DNA of 20,339 bases from Leptospirillum sp. (GTDB lineage Bacteria > Nitrospirota > Leptospirillia > Leptospirillales > Leptospirillaceae), in the NCBI GenBank assembly GCA_027343785.1, contig DAHWKF010000034.1:1-20339 (forward strand), read 5' to 3'. Under the pieces are notes generated by a model that did no database searches, was not told the DNA's origin, and saw only the letters and a list, made by a program, of their open reading frames with translations. The position numbers and the translations under genes are program-made. Shown piece by piece: positions 14,933 to 20,339 of the stretch (the first letter of the stretch is position 1; each line of letters starts with the position of its first letter).

Positions 14933-16009
14933 TCAGAACATCCACATGAAACCGACATTGGCCTTGAAGGTCGGAAACGGGGCCAGGTTATTGTTCGCCA
15001 GGGACATCCCCGGAGCCGACCAGTAGATGTACTTGATCACATTGGCGAACACCATCAGGTTGGGCATGCTGTGGGGAATCATCCAGGTCCCCACGCCCAC
15101 CTGTTCGGTGAACGCTTCGGTCCCCAGAATGGGGCCGGCCGGATTGAGCACCCCGTTGATCGTTTCGGGGTTCACCTGGAGGTTCGCCGAATTGTAGTGG
15201 ATGTAGTCTCCCAGCGTGACCCACAGTTCGGGCCAGTCGGTATGCAGCCCCGTCACACGGTACCCCACCATGTAATCGGTGTTGATCGTGTCCCCTGTTT
15301 CCACCCCCAGGTTATTGGGGAGCTCGAAGGAGTTGATGAAATCCCCGACCAGCATCCATCGGCCGTTCGTGAAGGTGTGCATGGCCTCGATCCCGAAGGT
15401 CAGCTCGTACTGTCCGGCGCCGGTCAGATCGCTGTTCACATACTGGTTGTTAAAGGTCTGGAGTGTGGGCGAGGTCGGAAGATGGACCCCCTGGACCAGA
15501 ACGATCCGGGTCATCCCCGAAAAGGTGTTCCGGTCGTAGACATCGAGGAGGTTGGCGATCCAGAGGTCTCCGGGCACCGCCAGAAAACCCGGATTGTTGT
15601 TCCCGAGCCCCGCCGAATAACCGGAGGAAGCGCTTCCGGGCCAATTCCACCGGTAATAGACCGGCTCGGTGACCTGGACCATCCACCGTTTGGTCACCAG
15701 CAGCTGAAGGGTGTTTTCCTGGGTCATCAAAAGCTCGGAGGCGGACAGTCCCCGGACGTTCGAGGAAAGCCACGCGTTGCCACTGACCAGGGTACTGGCG
15801 TAATCCCACCGCATGGACTCCATGACATCGCTCGTCCAGAACATGGCGGCGTCGACCCCCATATGCTCGAGACAGAACACGCAGGCCAGCGCTTCTTTCG
15901 GGGAACCCGCTCCACAGACGAAAACGATCAGGAGAAGCGCAATGGAAAACGTCCGGATGGCGCCTGTCTTCTTCGCGGCGGCATCAACCTTTCTTGTCAA
16001 CCATGGCAT
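14933..16009 (-). CDS. Predicted outer-membrane protein with CxxC at the mature N-terminus
   Basis: This 358-residue protein starts at the ATG at 16009, which has AAGGA 7 bases upstream; an ATG at 16030 is a weaker alternative. The signal peptide (about 1-42) ends in ALA before CVFCLEHMG, so the mature protein would begin with Cys43-x2-Cys46 and His49. The rest is rich in strand-like segments (YYRWNWPG, MTRIVLVQGVHL, YELTFGIEAMHTF, WMLVGDFINSF) and ends FKANVGFMWMF, with the C-terminal Phe expected of a barrel. It is not a CxxCH heme site and not a good lipobox. I do not recognise the family; a transporter or pore is inference. Its neighbours are all exported proteins. Confidence 0.75.
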   Translation of the reverse strand: MPWLTRKVDAAAKKTGAIRTFSIALLLIVFVCGAGSPKEALACVFCLEHMGVDAAMFWTSDVMESMRWDYASTLVSGNAWLSSNVRGLSASELLMTQENTLQLLVTKRWMVQVTEPVYYRWNWPGSASSGYSAGLGNNNPGFLAVPGDLWIANLLDVYDRNTFSGMTRIVLVQGVHLPTSPTLQTFNNQYVNSDLTGAGQYELTFGIEAMHTFTNGRWMLVGDFINSFELPNNLGVETGDTINTDYMVGYRVTGLHTDWPELWVTLGDYIHYNSANLQVNPETINGVLNPAGPILGTEAFTEQVGVGTWMIPHSMPNLMVFANVIKYIYWSAPGMSLANNNLAPFPTFKANVGFMWMF

Positions 16010-16114
16010 CGGAAAATCCTTTCCTCGCATCTCTCCGGGAAACCCGGACAGAAATGACCCGAAATAAAAGAGATCGACACTCAGAAAATGGTCAGGAACT
16101 CATCTAGGAGAGAT

Positions 16115-16570
16115 CTATCGGGGCGGGGGGGTGCGGGATCTCGGGATGGATGGACGCCAGCGGTCATTTCCGGATAAAAGGGCCCCGAAAGTCTCCGTCC
16201 AAAGAAGGGCAACGGCGCTTTGGAGGACCGGGGGGAGATCCTTGCCTTGCGGAAATCCGGCTCCGGCGCCGTGGTCGCAGACCAGGGAGGCGTCCGGACC
16301 TTCCTGCAGGGACAGACCCGCCAGATGGGGGCAGGCAAGGTCATCGGTTTGCCGGGAGGTATCCACCAGGAAGCTTGCTCCGTCAACCGCCCGGCCCGCA
16401 TCCGGAAGGAGAGAAATCGCCACCTTGTCCGGCAGCGCGGTCATACCGGAAGAAAGATTCGTTTGCCGGACGCCCCATGACGCCAAAAGACACAAAAGGA
16501 GCAGACAAAAGAACGGGATTGTGCGGTGACCCATCCGGCCGTTCCGGAAGAAGCCCTCCATCCGGATCAT
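16115..16570 (-). CDS. Hypothetical exported or membrane-anchored protein
   Basis: This 151-residue protein of no recognised family has an N-terminal hydrophobic segment (about 18-33, TIPFFCLLLLCLLASWG) after basic residues, so it is exported or anchored. The remainder contains two cysteines (Cys80, Cys98) in HLAGLS- and CDHGAG-flanked segments, a helix near 112-130 (LPPVLQSAVALLW), and a basic Pro-rich tail. Its ATG overlaps the stop of the preceding gene as ATGA, a sign of translational coupling. The opposite strand has an open frame of similar length, but the coupling, signal-like N-terminus and position between exported genes favour this strand. It is the third gene of the envelope cluster. 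Confidence 0.55.
   Translation of the reverse strand: MIRMEGFFRNGRMGHRTIPFFCLLLLCLLASWGVRQTNLSSGMTALPDKVAISLLPDAGRAVDGASFLVDTSRQTDDLACPHLAGLSLQEGPDASLVCDHGAGAGFPQGKDLPPVLQSAVALLWTETFGALLSGNDRWRPSIPRSRTPPPR
16120..16145 (+). other. G-quadruplex-like G-run cluster
   Basis: Four G-runs (4, 7, 3 and 3 bases) with loops of 1, 3 and 5 bases lie at the 3' end of the gene ending at 16115, on the non-coding strand, just before the 105-base spacer upstream of the larger barrel gene. Confidence 0.4.
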
Positions 16571-17034
16571 GGGGCTTTCACGCGTATGCCTACCCCGGTG
16601 GACAAGGGGGGCAGCGCTCCCTCATCGCCGTCGCACAGTCCCGAAGCGTCCTGGCTGGTTCCCGTCCGGCCCACCAGATCCGGCGCGTCCGGATCGGCGG
16701 GAACAAATTCGATCCGGTTTTCCCCCCGCGGGAGGTTCTGGATGTCGACGGTCTGGATCCGGTGTGTGACCTTGACGAGATTGTGGGGGCGGCCGTTGAC
16801 AAGGACCCGGAGAAAAACGGGGTCTTGCGGGGTGGGAGAGGGGGTGACCCGGATCCGGACGGAGAGTCTGGAGCCATGGACCGCCTGACCGTTTTGGACA
16901 TTCAGTATGCGAACATTCAGGGAAGACGGACCGGCCAGCGCCGGCTCTGCAACGGACGCGCCCGTCCATCGGCCCAAAAGAAGCAGGGTCAGAAGGAGGA
17001 TGAAAGCAGGTCCTCGGGTTTTTGAAAATGTCAT
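16567..17034 (-). CDS. Hypothetical exported protein with a beta-sandwich-like domain
   Basis: This 155-residue protein has a strong signal peptide (MTFSKTRGPAFILLLTLLLL, probable cleavage after ASVA at residue 29). A single strand-rich domain follows (about 38-115: SLNVRILNVQNGQAV, RLSVRIRVTPSP, VFLRVLVNGRP, IQTVDIQNLPRGENRIEFV), with the rhythm of an Ig-like or carbohydrate-binding fold, and a Gly/Asp-rich C-terminus. I recognise no named family. GGGAG lies 7 bases before the ATG. A TAAAAT hexamer (minus, 17059-17064) is upstream in the 97-base gap, without a good -35. It overlaps the next gene by 4 bases. Periplasmic location is inferred. Confidence 0.65.
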   Translation of the reverse strand: MTFSKTRGPAFILLLTLLLLGRWTGASVAEPALAGPSSLNVRILNVQNGQAVHGSRLSVRIRVTPSPTPQDPVFLRVLVNGRPHNLVKVTHRIQTVDIQNLPRGENRIEFVPADPDAPDLVGRTGTSQDASGLCDGDEGALPPLSTGVGIRVKAP

Positions 17035-17131
17035 GGGATCACTCCCCTTTGTCGATCTATTTTAAGGAAAACAGGGCGGTCCGACGGATGGATTCCCAGG
17101 GAATCCGGATCCGCGCGGAAAATTGAAAATA

Positions 17132-17569
17132 TCAGACCGGAAGTGGGTCGGGAGGCGGGGAGACAACGGGAGTAAAAGGGGATACCGGCCGCAAAAAACG
17201 CATGAACGAGAAAAGACGTCCGGGAAAAACGGGTACCGCGTGGAAAGACAAAAGCGCCCCCGGGAAAAAGGCGGAAACGATCTTCAGGGCTGCCGCGTCA
17301 TGCGCGCAGGTGAAAGACGGGATGATTTTGGCAGATGACAGGACGATCCCCCCCGCGTGGAGACAGCCTTCCACACGCGCCGCGTTTTTGACGGATACCA
17401 GCGGATTGAGTTCCGGGGCGGAGGAGATTGAAAGGGCCGGTGACGGAGAGGATACGGGAGGGACCCCGAACCCCGACGGTTTTCCCGGGAAGAAGGAAAG
17501 GAAAACCAACATTCCCAGGAAGAGTAACGAAGCATATGTCAAGACGTGATTTCTGTCGACTGCCGCCAT
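17132..17569 (-). CDS. Hypothetical single-pass membrane protein, Pro-rich C-terminus
   Basis: This 145-residue protein has a membrane segment at about 9-28 (VLTYASLLFLGMLVFLSFF) after a short polar N-terminus. The remainder has two Cys (in VEGCLHAGG and SFTCAHDAA), a hydrophobic stretch LKIVSAFFPGALLSFHAVPV, and a Pro-rich tail. No family is recognised. The codon third positions look like those of neighbouring genes, which supports it as real, but the opposite strand is also open. GGCGAGG precedes the ATG closely. It is the first and least certain member of the cluster, 97 bases upstream of the next gene. A palindrome GGATTCCC-A-GGGAATCC (17090-17106) lies in that gap. Confidence 0.45.
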   Translation of the reverse strand: MAAVDRNHVLTYASLLFLGMLVFLSFFPGKPSGFGVPPVSSPSPALSISSAPELNPLVSVKNAARVEGCLHAGGIVLSSAKIIPSFTCAHDAAALKIVSAFFPGALLSFHAVPVFPGRLFSFMRFLRPVSPFTPVVSPPPDPLPV

Positions 17570-17752
17570 CCTCGCCCCCCCGGCTTCCGTTTCAGCCGGT
17601 TGCGAACCGCATGCGATGCTGGCTTCAATCTAGCACACAACCCGGCTGGCCGCAAACCGGGAGTTTCTTCCGGGAGGCGCCGGCAGGAACGGCCTGTGCT
17701 ATCATGGATCCGGAACATGTCTACGGCCCCTGACACCCCCGAAGGAGCGAAG
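17570..17752. other. Divergent intergenic region
   Basis: 183 bases separate the start of the membrane-protein gene (minus) from the dehydrogenase start (plus). I see an extended -10-like site for the dehydrogenase (separate entry) and no convincing promoter on the minus strand. Confidence 0.4.
17697..17705 (+). promoter_or_regulatory. Possible extended -10 promoter of the dehydrogenase
   Basis: TGCTATCAT has the TG-n extension and a TATCAT hexamer close to TATAAT. No good -35 lies 17 bases upstream, which extended -10 promoters can tolerate. Start would be near 17712, 40 bases before the ATG. Confidence 0.3.
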
Positions 17753-18466
17753 ATGACCCTGAACAGAAAAACAGCCCTTGTGACCGGATCGACGTCCGGG
17801 ATCGGACTCGAACTCGCCCGGCATCTGGCCCGTGCAGGCACCCGCGTCGTCCTGACGGGTCGTCGCAAAGATCTTCTGGAAGACATCCTGCGAGACTTTT
17901 CCCTGAAAGGATGGGAGGCGGACGGCATTCCGGCCGATCTCGCAACCTCGGGCGAGGCGGAACGGCTGTTCCGGGAGACCCTGTCCCGGACGGGAGGCCG
18001 GCTGGATATTCTCGTCAACAATGCCGGGGTCTGGCACCAGTCCCCCGTGGAAGACATCAGCCGCGCCACTTTTCGGTCGGTCATGTCCCTGAACCTCGAG
18101 ACGCCTTTCATCCTTTCGGGAATGGCGATCAAGCTCATGAAGCGGCAAGGCGGCGGAACGATCGTCAACATCTCCTCCGTCGCCGGCATCGAGGCCTGGG
18201 CGGGAAGCGCCCTTTATTCCGCTTCCAAGTTCGGCTTGCGGGCGCTGACGCAGTCCCTCCTCGCGGAAGGAGCACCGTTCGGCGTCAAGTCTTTCGCCAT
18301 CTGTCCCGGATATGTCGCCACCCCCATGGCGGCGGATTCCCCGATCCCTCCCGAAGAGATGATCCAGCCGGAGGACGTGGCCCGGGTGGTTATGGCCCAT
18401 CTCTCCCTCTCCGGAGCAACGGTCCTCAAGGATATCGTCATCTCCCGACTGGGGGCGGAGCAGTAG
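17753..18466 (+). CDS. Short-chain dehydrogenase/reductase (SDR), FabG-like
   Basis: This is a 237-residue NAD(P)-dependent oxidoreductase. The cofactor motif TGSTSGIG is at 11-18, NNAG at 89-92, and the catalytic set is Asn114, Ser142, Tyr155 and Lys159 (YSASK). PG at 185-186 and the following TP complete the classical pattern. Arg in GRR (37-38) suggests NADPH preference, which is inference. The substrate cannot be read; FabG, 3-ketoacyl or sugar reductases are all possible. The ATG follows GAAGGAG with a 5-base spacer. It is a lone plus-strand gene between two minus-strand clusters and ends 8 bases from the convergent flagellar gene, with no terminator visible. Confidence 0.9.
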   Translation: MTLNRKTALVTGSTSGIGLELARHLARAGTRVVLTGRRKDLLEDILRDFSLKGWEADGIPADLATSGEAERLFRETLSRTGGRLDILVNNAGVWHQSPVEDISRATFRSVMSLNLETPFILSGMAIKLMKRQGGGTIVNISSVAGIEAWAGSALYSASKFGLRALTQSLLAEGAPFGVKSFAICPGYVATPMAADSPIPPEEMIQPEDVARVVMAHLSLSGATVLKDIVISRLGAEQ

Positions 18467-18474
18467 GGCAGTCC

Positions 18475-18738
18475 TTATTCCCCGGTTTTGTAAAGATATG
18501 CGAGCAGGAGAGCGACCGCCTGATAAAGTTCGGGCGGGATGGGATGGCCGGGCGGTACCCGGACCAGAAAGCTCGCCAGACGGGGTGAATGGCGAACGGG
18601 TATTCTGAATTCCGCCGCAATGGCCAGAATCTGCCGGGCGATTTCCTCCTGTCCCGCCGCCAGGACGATGGGAGCCTCGTCCCTTGCGGGGTGGTATCCG
18701 AGGGCGATGGCCAGGAGTTCCCCATCCGGAGCGCCCAT
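18475..18738 (-). CDS. FlhB C-terminal-domain homologue (FhlB-like), lacks the membrane part
   Basis: This 87-residue soluble protein matches only the C-terminal half of the flagellar export switch FlhB: AIALGYHPARDEAPIVLAAG, then IARQILAIAAEFRIPV, PRLASFLV and the IPPELYQAVALLLAYLYKT ending. The four membrane helices and the self-cleaving NPTH motif are absent; the protein starts just where the post-NPTH piece starts. Such short homologues are usually named FhlB or FlhB2 and can partly replace the cleaved FlhB domain in some bacteria. Its ATG overlaps the upstream FliK-like stop as TAATG, so translation is coupled, and the pairing with a FliK-like protein fits the known FlhB-FliK substrate switch. 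Confidence 0.85.
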   Translation of the reverse strand: MGAPDGELLAIALGYHPARDEAPIVLAAGQEEIARQILAIAAEFRIPVRHSPRLASFLVRVPPGHPIPPELYQAVALLLAYLYKTGE

Positions 18739-19556
18739 TACTCCGGCTTACCGTTTTGACCCGGAGTCCCGGAAAGGCGGATTGAAAGCACCTCCGCCAG
18801 GTCCCGGGACAGGTCCCTTCGCATTTTCTCCCAGTTTGCGCGGATACCGTCATCCCCTGTCCGGACGCTGAGCGAAAGGGTTCGGGGTGAAGGTTCATAG
18901 ACACCACCCACGACAACCGAACGGCCACCCGCAAACGACAGTTCCAGACGAAAGGGGACAGACCCACGCTCCCGGGGGGAAAGCGGCGCCTGTTTGTCCT
19001 GCCTTCCCTCTTCTTCCGGCTGGGTGGCGGCCGGCCAGCGGATATCCAGCCAGCACATTTCCGGCCGGGAATCAACAGGGATTTCCGGCGGCATCGGTCC
19101 GGACACCTCCGCAAAAAGCCCCGAATTGTCCGGCCGGGACAAAAACGAACCCGACCTGTCCTCCGGAAAAACTGAGGGGATCCGATCCTTGTCTCCCGGA
19201 AATTTGTCGACGGCAGCATTTTCATGCGTAAAGGGCGCCTGCCACAACAGAACCTCCGGGGATCTCTCTCCGGCATCTGGCAATGCCCCCCGGATGCTCC
19301 ATCCCGACGGAGACCGGGTGGCCACAGCTTTCAGGAATGAGGATCCGCCCAGAGGGGAACCGGCAGGAATGGGGGGGAACAGAAAATTCAGTTCGGAGGA
19401 CCAGTATCGTATTTCACCGGTTTCAGGGTTTGGCCGGGCGACAAGGTTCAGAGCGATCGCATTCCGGTTGCCAGCCGCCCTGGCGAGGACGGACCAGAGG
19501 GTCCGAAGAGGGTCAGGCGGAACGGGGGTAGACGGAAAACCCGCTGGTTCGACCAT
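18738..19556 (-). CDS. FliK-like hook-length control candidate
   Basis: This 272-residue protein has a long Pro/Ser/Glu-rich, low-complexity middle (about 90-200), as in FliK proteins. A C-terminal region (about 200-265: FRLELSFAGG, RSVVVGGVYEPSPRTLSLSV, and the helix ANWEKMRRDLSRDLAEVLSIRL) resembles the FliK hook domain. Similarity is by pattern only and modest. It stands 13 bases after the DUF6115-like gene and directly overlaps the FlhB-like gene, a context that supports the idea. Normal FliK is longer (about 400), so this may be a shortened or specialised form. AGGA about 11 bases before the ATG is a weak ribosome site. It could instead be an unrelated secreted protein. Confidence 0.5.
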   Translation of the reverse strand: MVEPAGFPSTPVPPDPLRTLWSVLARAAGNRNAIALNLVARPNPETGEIRYWSSELNFLFPPIPAGSPLGGSSFLKAVATRSPSGWSIRGALPDAGERSPEVLLWQAPFTHENAAVDKFPGDKDRIPSVFPEDRSGSFLSRPDNSGLFAEVSGPMPPEIPVDSRPEMCWLDIRWPAATQPEEEGRQDKQAPLSPRERGSVPFRLELSFAGGRSVVVGGVYEPSPRTLSLSVRTGDDGIRANWEKMRRDLSRDLAEVLSIRLSGTPGQNGKPE

Positions 19557-19569
19557 TCAGAATGTTATC

Positions 19570-20142
19570 CTATCGGCCGGCCCCGGTCCGTCCGTCCGAC
19601 AACCTTGAAAGACCGAGCATCAGCTCTATTTCCCCCTCTCCCCGTCCGAGGGCCTGGGCAATTTCCGGAACAGTCCGTCCCTGTTCCATCAGGTAGAGAA
19701 CCTTTTCGATATCGGTCCTGGGCTCCGGTTTCGCTTCCCGGGCGGACCGGGAGGGTTTGGCGGCGGCCGGCATTCCGGATTCGGGAGGAGCCACCGGGGG
19801 GGCGGGCGGGGGCGGGATCTTTTTTTCAAGCCGTTCCAGGTCTTCCAGCCACTGCTGGGCGTCATGCAGGAGGAGCTTGAGTCGATCCGCCCGTTCGGCC
19901 GCCTCCCGGGAAAGTTCGTCCAGCCTCCCGATGCGCTCTTCCAGAACCTCCCTGGCAAAGGTTTCCCGGGGATCCGGAACATGCCCGGTGTCTCCCGAAA
20001 CCGCGCTCCCGGGGGAATATGCAGTCCTGTCTCGGGAAAGGCGGCGCAACTGCCTCCGCGTCACCCGGACATACGCGAGCACGACCGCCAGAAAGATCAG
20101 AATCGTTCCGTCCAGTATCCCCTGAAATACGGCAAACCCCAT
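19570..20142 (-). CDS. DUF6115-like membrane-anchored protein with coiled coil and C-terminal helix-turn-helix-like segment
   Basis: This 190-residue protein starts at the ATG at 20142, which has AAAGGA 5 bases upstream; longer in-frame starts lie over another open frame. It has one N-terminal membrane segment (about 9-28, ILDGTILIFLAVVLAYV) and a basic patch RRQLRRLSR. A coiled coil follows (about 63-110, EERIGRLDELSREAAERAD), then a linker of four Pro and APP (about 111-140). A compact C-terminal helix pair (about 146-176: TDIEKVLYLMEQGRTVPEIA and EGEIELMLGL) is the segment I associate with DUF6115, often encoded near flagellar genes. The gene precedes the FliK-like and FlhB-like genes. A role in flagellar assembly is inferred from context. 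Confidence 0.75.
   Translation of the reverse strand: MGFAVFQGILDGTILIFLAVVLAYVRVTRRQLRRLSRDRTAYSPGSAVSGDTGHVPDPRETFAREVLEERIGRLDELSREAAERADRLKLLLHDAQQWLEDLERLEKKIPPPPAPPVAPPESGMPAAAKPSRSAREAKPEPRTDIEKVLYLMEQGRTVPEIAQALGRGEGEIELMLGLSRLSDGRTGAGR
19796..19816 (+). other. G-quadruplex-forming motif on the non-coding strand
   Basis: Runs of 7, 3, 5 and 3 G are separated by single C bases. It lies opposite the Pro-rich linker codons of the DUF6115-like gene, on its template strand. Confidence 0.6.
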
Positions 20143-20173
20143 CGCAGTCCTTTCTGGATTCCTTTTCTCCGGA

Positions 20174-20338
20174 TCAGGCCCTGATGTCCAGTGGCGATCG
20201 GGATTTCTTTCTTCCCGGCCGGCGATGTCGACCGGAGGGATCCGATCGCTCCGGTCGGGATGGTTCCGCCCGTTCTCCCGGCTCGGAAAATTCTCCGACC
20301 GGCTCCAGGGGAGCCGTCGCCGAGATCTCCACGACATC
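20174..20338 (-). CDS. C-terminal end of an unidentified protein (partial)
   Basis: A frame open from the right edge to a TGA at 20174-20176 encodes 54 residues, with Pro/Glu/Arg-rich text and a basic end (GRRKK-like, finishing SPLDIRA). It stops 31 bases before the DUF6115-like ATG, so it is probably the preceding gene of the same flagellar-type operon. Too little is visible to name it. The alternative reading, in which the DUF6115-like protein has a 65-residue extension, lacks a ribosome site. Confidence 0.45.
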   Translation of the reverse strand, partial: DVVEISATAPLEPVGEFSEPGERAEPSRPERSDPSGRHRRPGRKKSRSPLDIRA

Positions 20339-20339
20339 A

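Noticed and set aside
17090..17106. GGATTCCC-A-GGGAATCC palindrome as a terminator
   Set aside because: No U-run follows on either strand; kept only as a note in the gap between two envelope-cluster genes.
17123..17549. Plus-strand open frames opposite the first envelope-cluster gene
   Set aside because: Products are Lys/Arg-rich without membrane or domain features and lack ribosome sites; the minus frame has a clear membrane segment, though confidence stays moderate.
1..20339. CRISPR arrays, tRNA or rRNA genes, insertion sequences
   Set aside because: Scanning showed no regularly spaced repeats, cloverleaf-type sequences, rRNA-like segments, transposase motifs or terminal inverted repeats.

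Overview
This window is a GC-rich (roughly 60%), gene-dense stretch of bacterial chromosome. The cell is diderm and flagellated: there are several signal-peptide proteins ending in aromatic residues as outer-membrane barrels do, a lipoprotein, and flagellar export or hook-length fragments. The dprA-topA-trmFO order, a DapL-type diaminopimelate aminotransferase, DUF3332 and DUF6115-like proteins and an nrt/ssu-like ABC transporter fit Nitrospirota, and my best guess is a Leptospirillum-like acidophilic iron oxidiser. That assignment is from memory of gene content and was not tested. I see no rRNA, tRNA, CRISPR, transposase or prophage gene.

Layout, left to right. (1) 1-4364, minus strand: dprA, topA, trmFO in overlapping order (DNA uptake or processing, supercoil relaxation, tRNA U54 methylation); trmFO runs off the left edge. 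(2) 4471-4740, plus: a small membrane/coiled-coil protein. (3) 4737-7759, minus: an ABC importer-like set made of a two-domain permease, an ATPase, and a separately encoded AAA-associated domain, with no substrate-binding protein. (4) 7868-8643, plus: a DUF948-like and YtxH-like pair. (5) 8663-9187, minus: a DUF3332-like lipoprotein with a convincing Fur-box-like site upstream. (6) 9364-13996, minus: a chain of five abutting or overlapping genes, dapL, folK, an outer-membrane protein, mutY and a secreted seven-blade propeller, read from one likely promoter at about 14084-14112. (7) 14206-17569, minus: five consecutive exported or membrane proteins, mostly unrecognised. (8) 17753-18466, plus: a short-chain dehydrogenase. 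(9) 18475-20338, minus: flagellar accessory genes (FlhB C-terminal homologue, FliK-like, DUF6115-like, and the end of one more gene).

The window has two faces. Conserved housekeeping genes (trmFO, topA, dprA, mutY, folK, dapL) are interleaved with lineage-specific envelope proteins. The most promising undescribed material is the five-gene envelope cluster (14206-17569), the Fur-box-controlled lipoprotein, the Cys-paired propeller translationally coupled to mutY, and the split ABC transporter. No intergenic gap exceeds about 210 bases.
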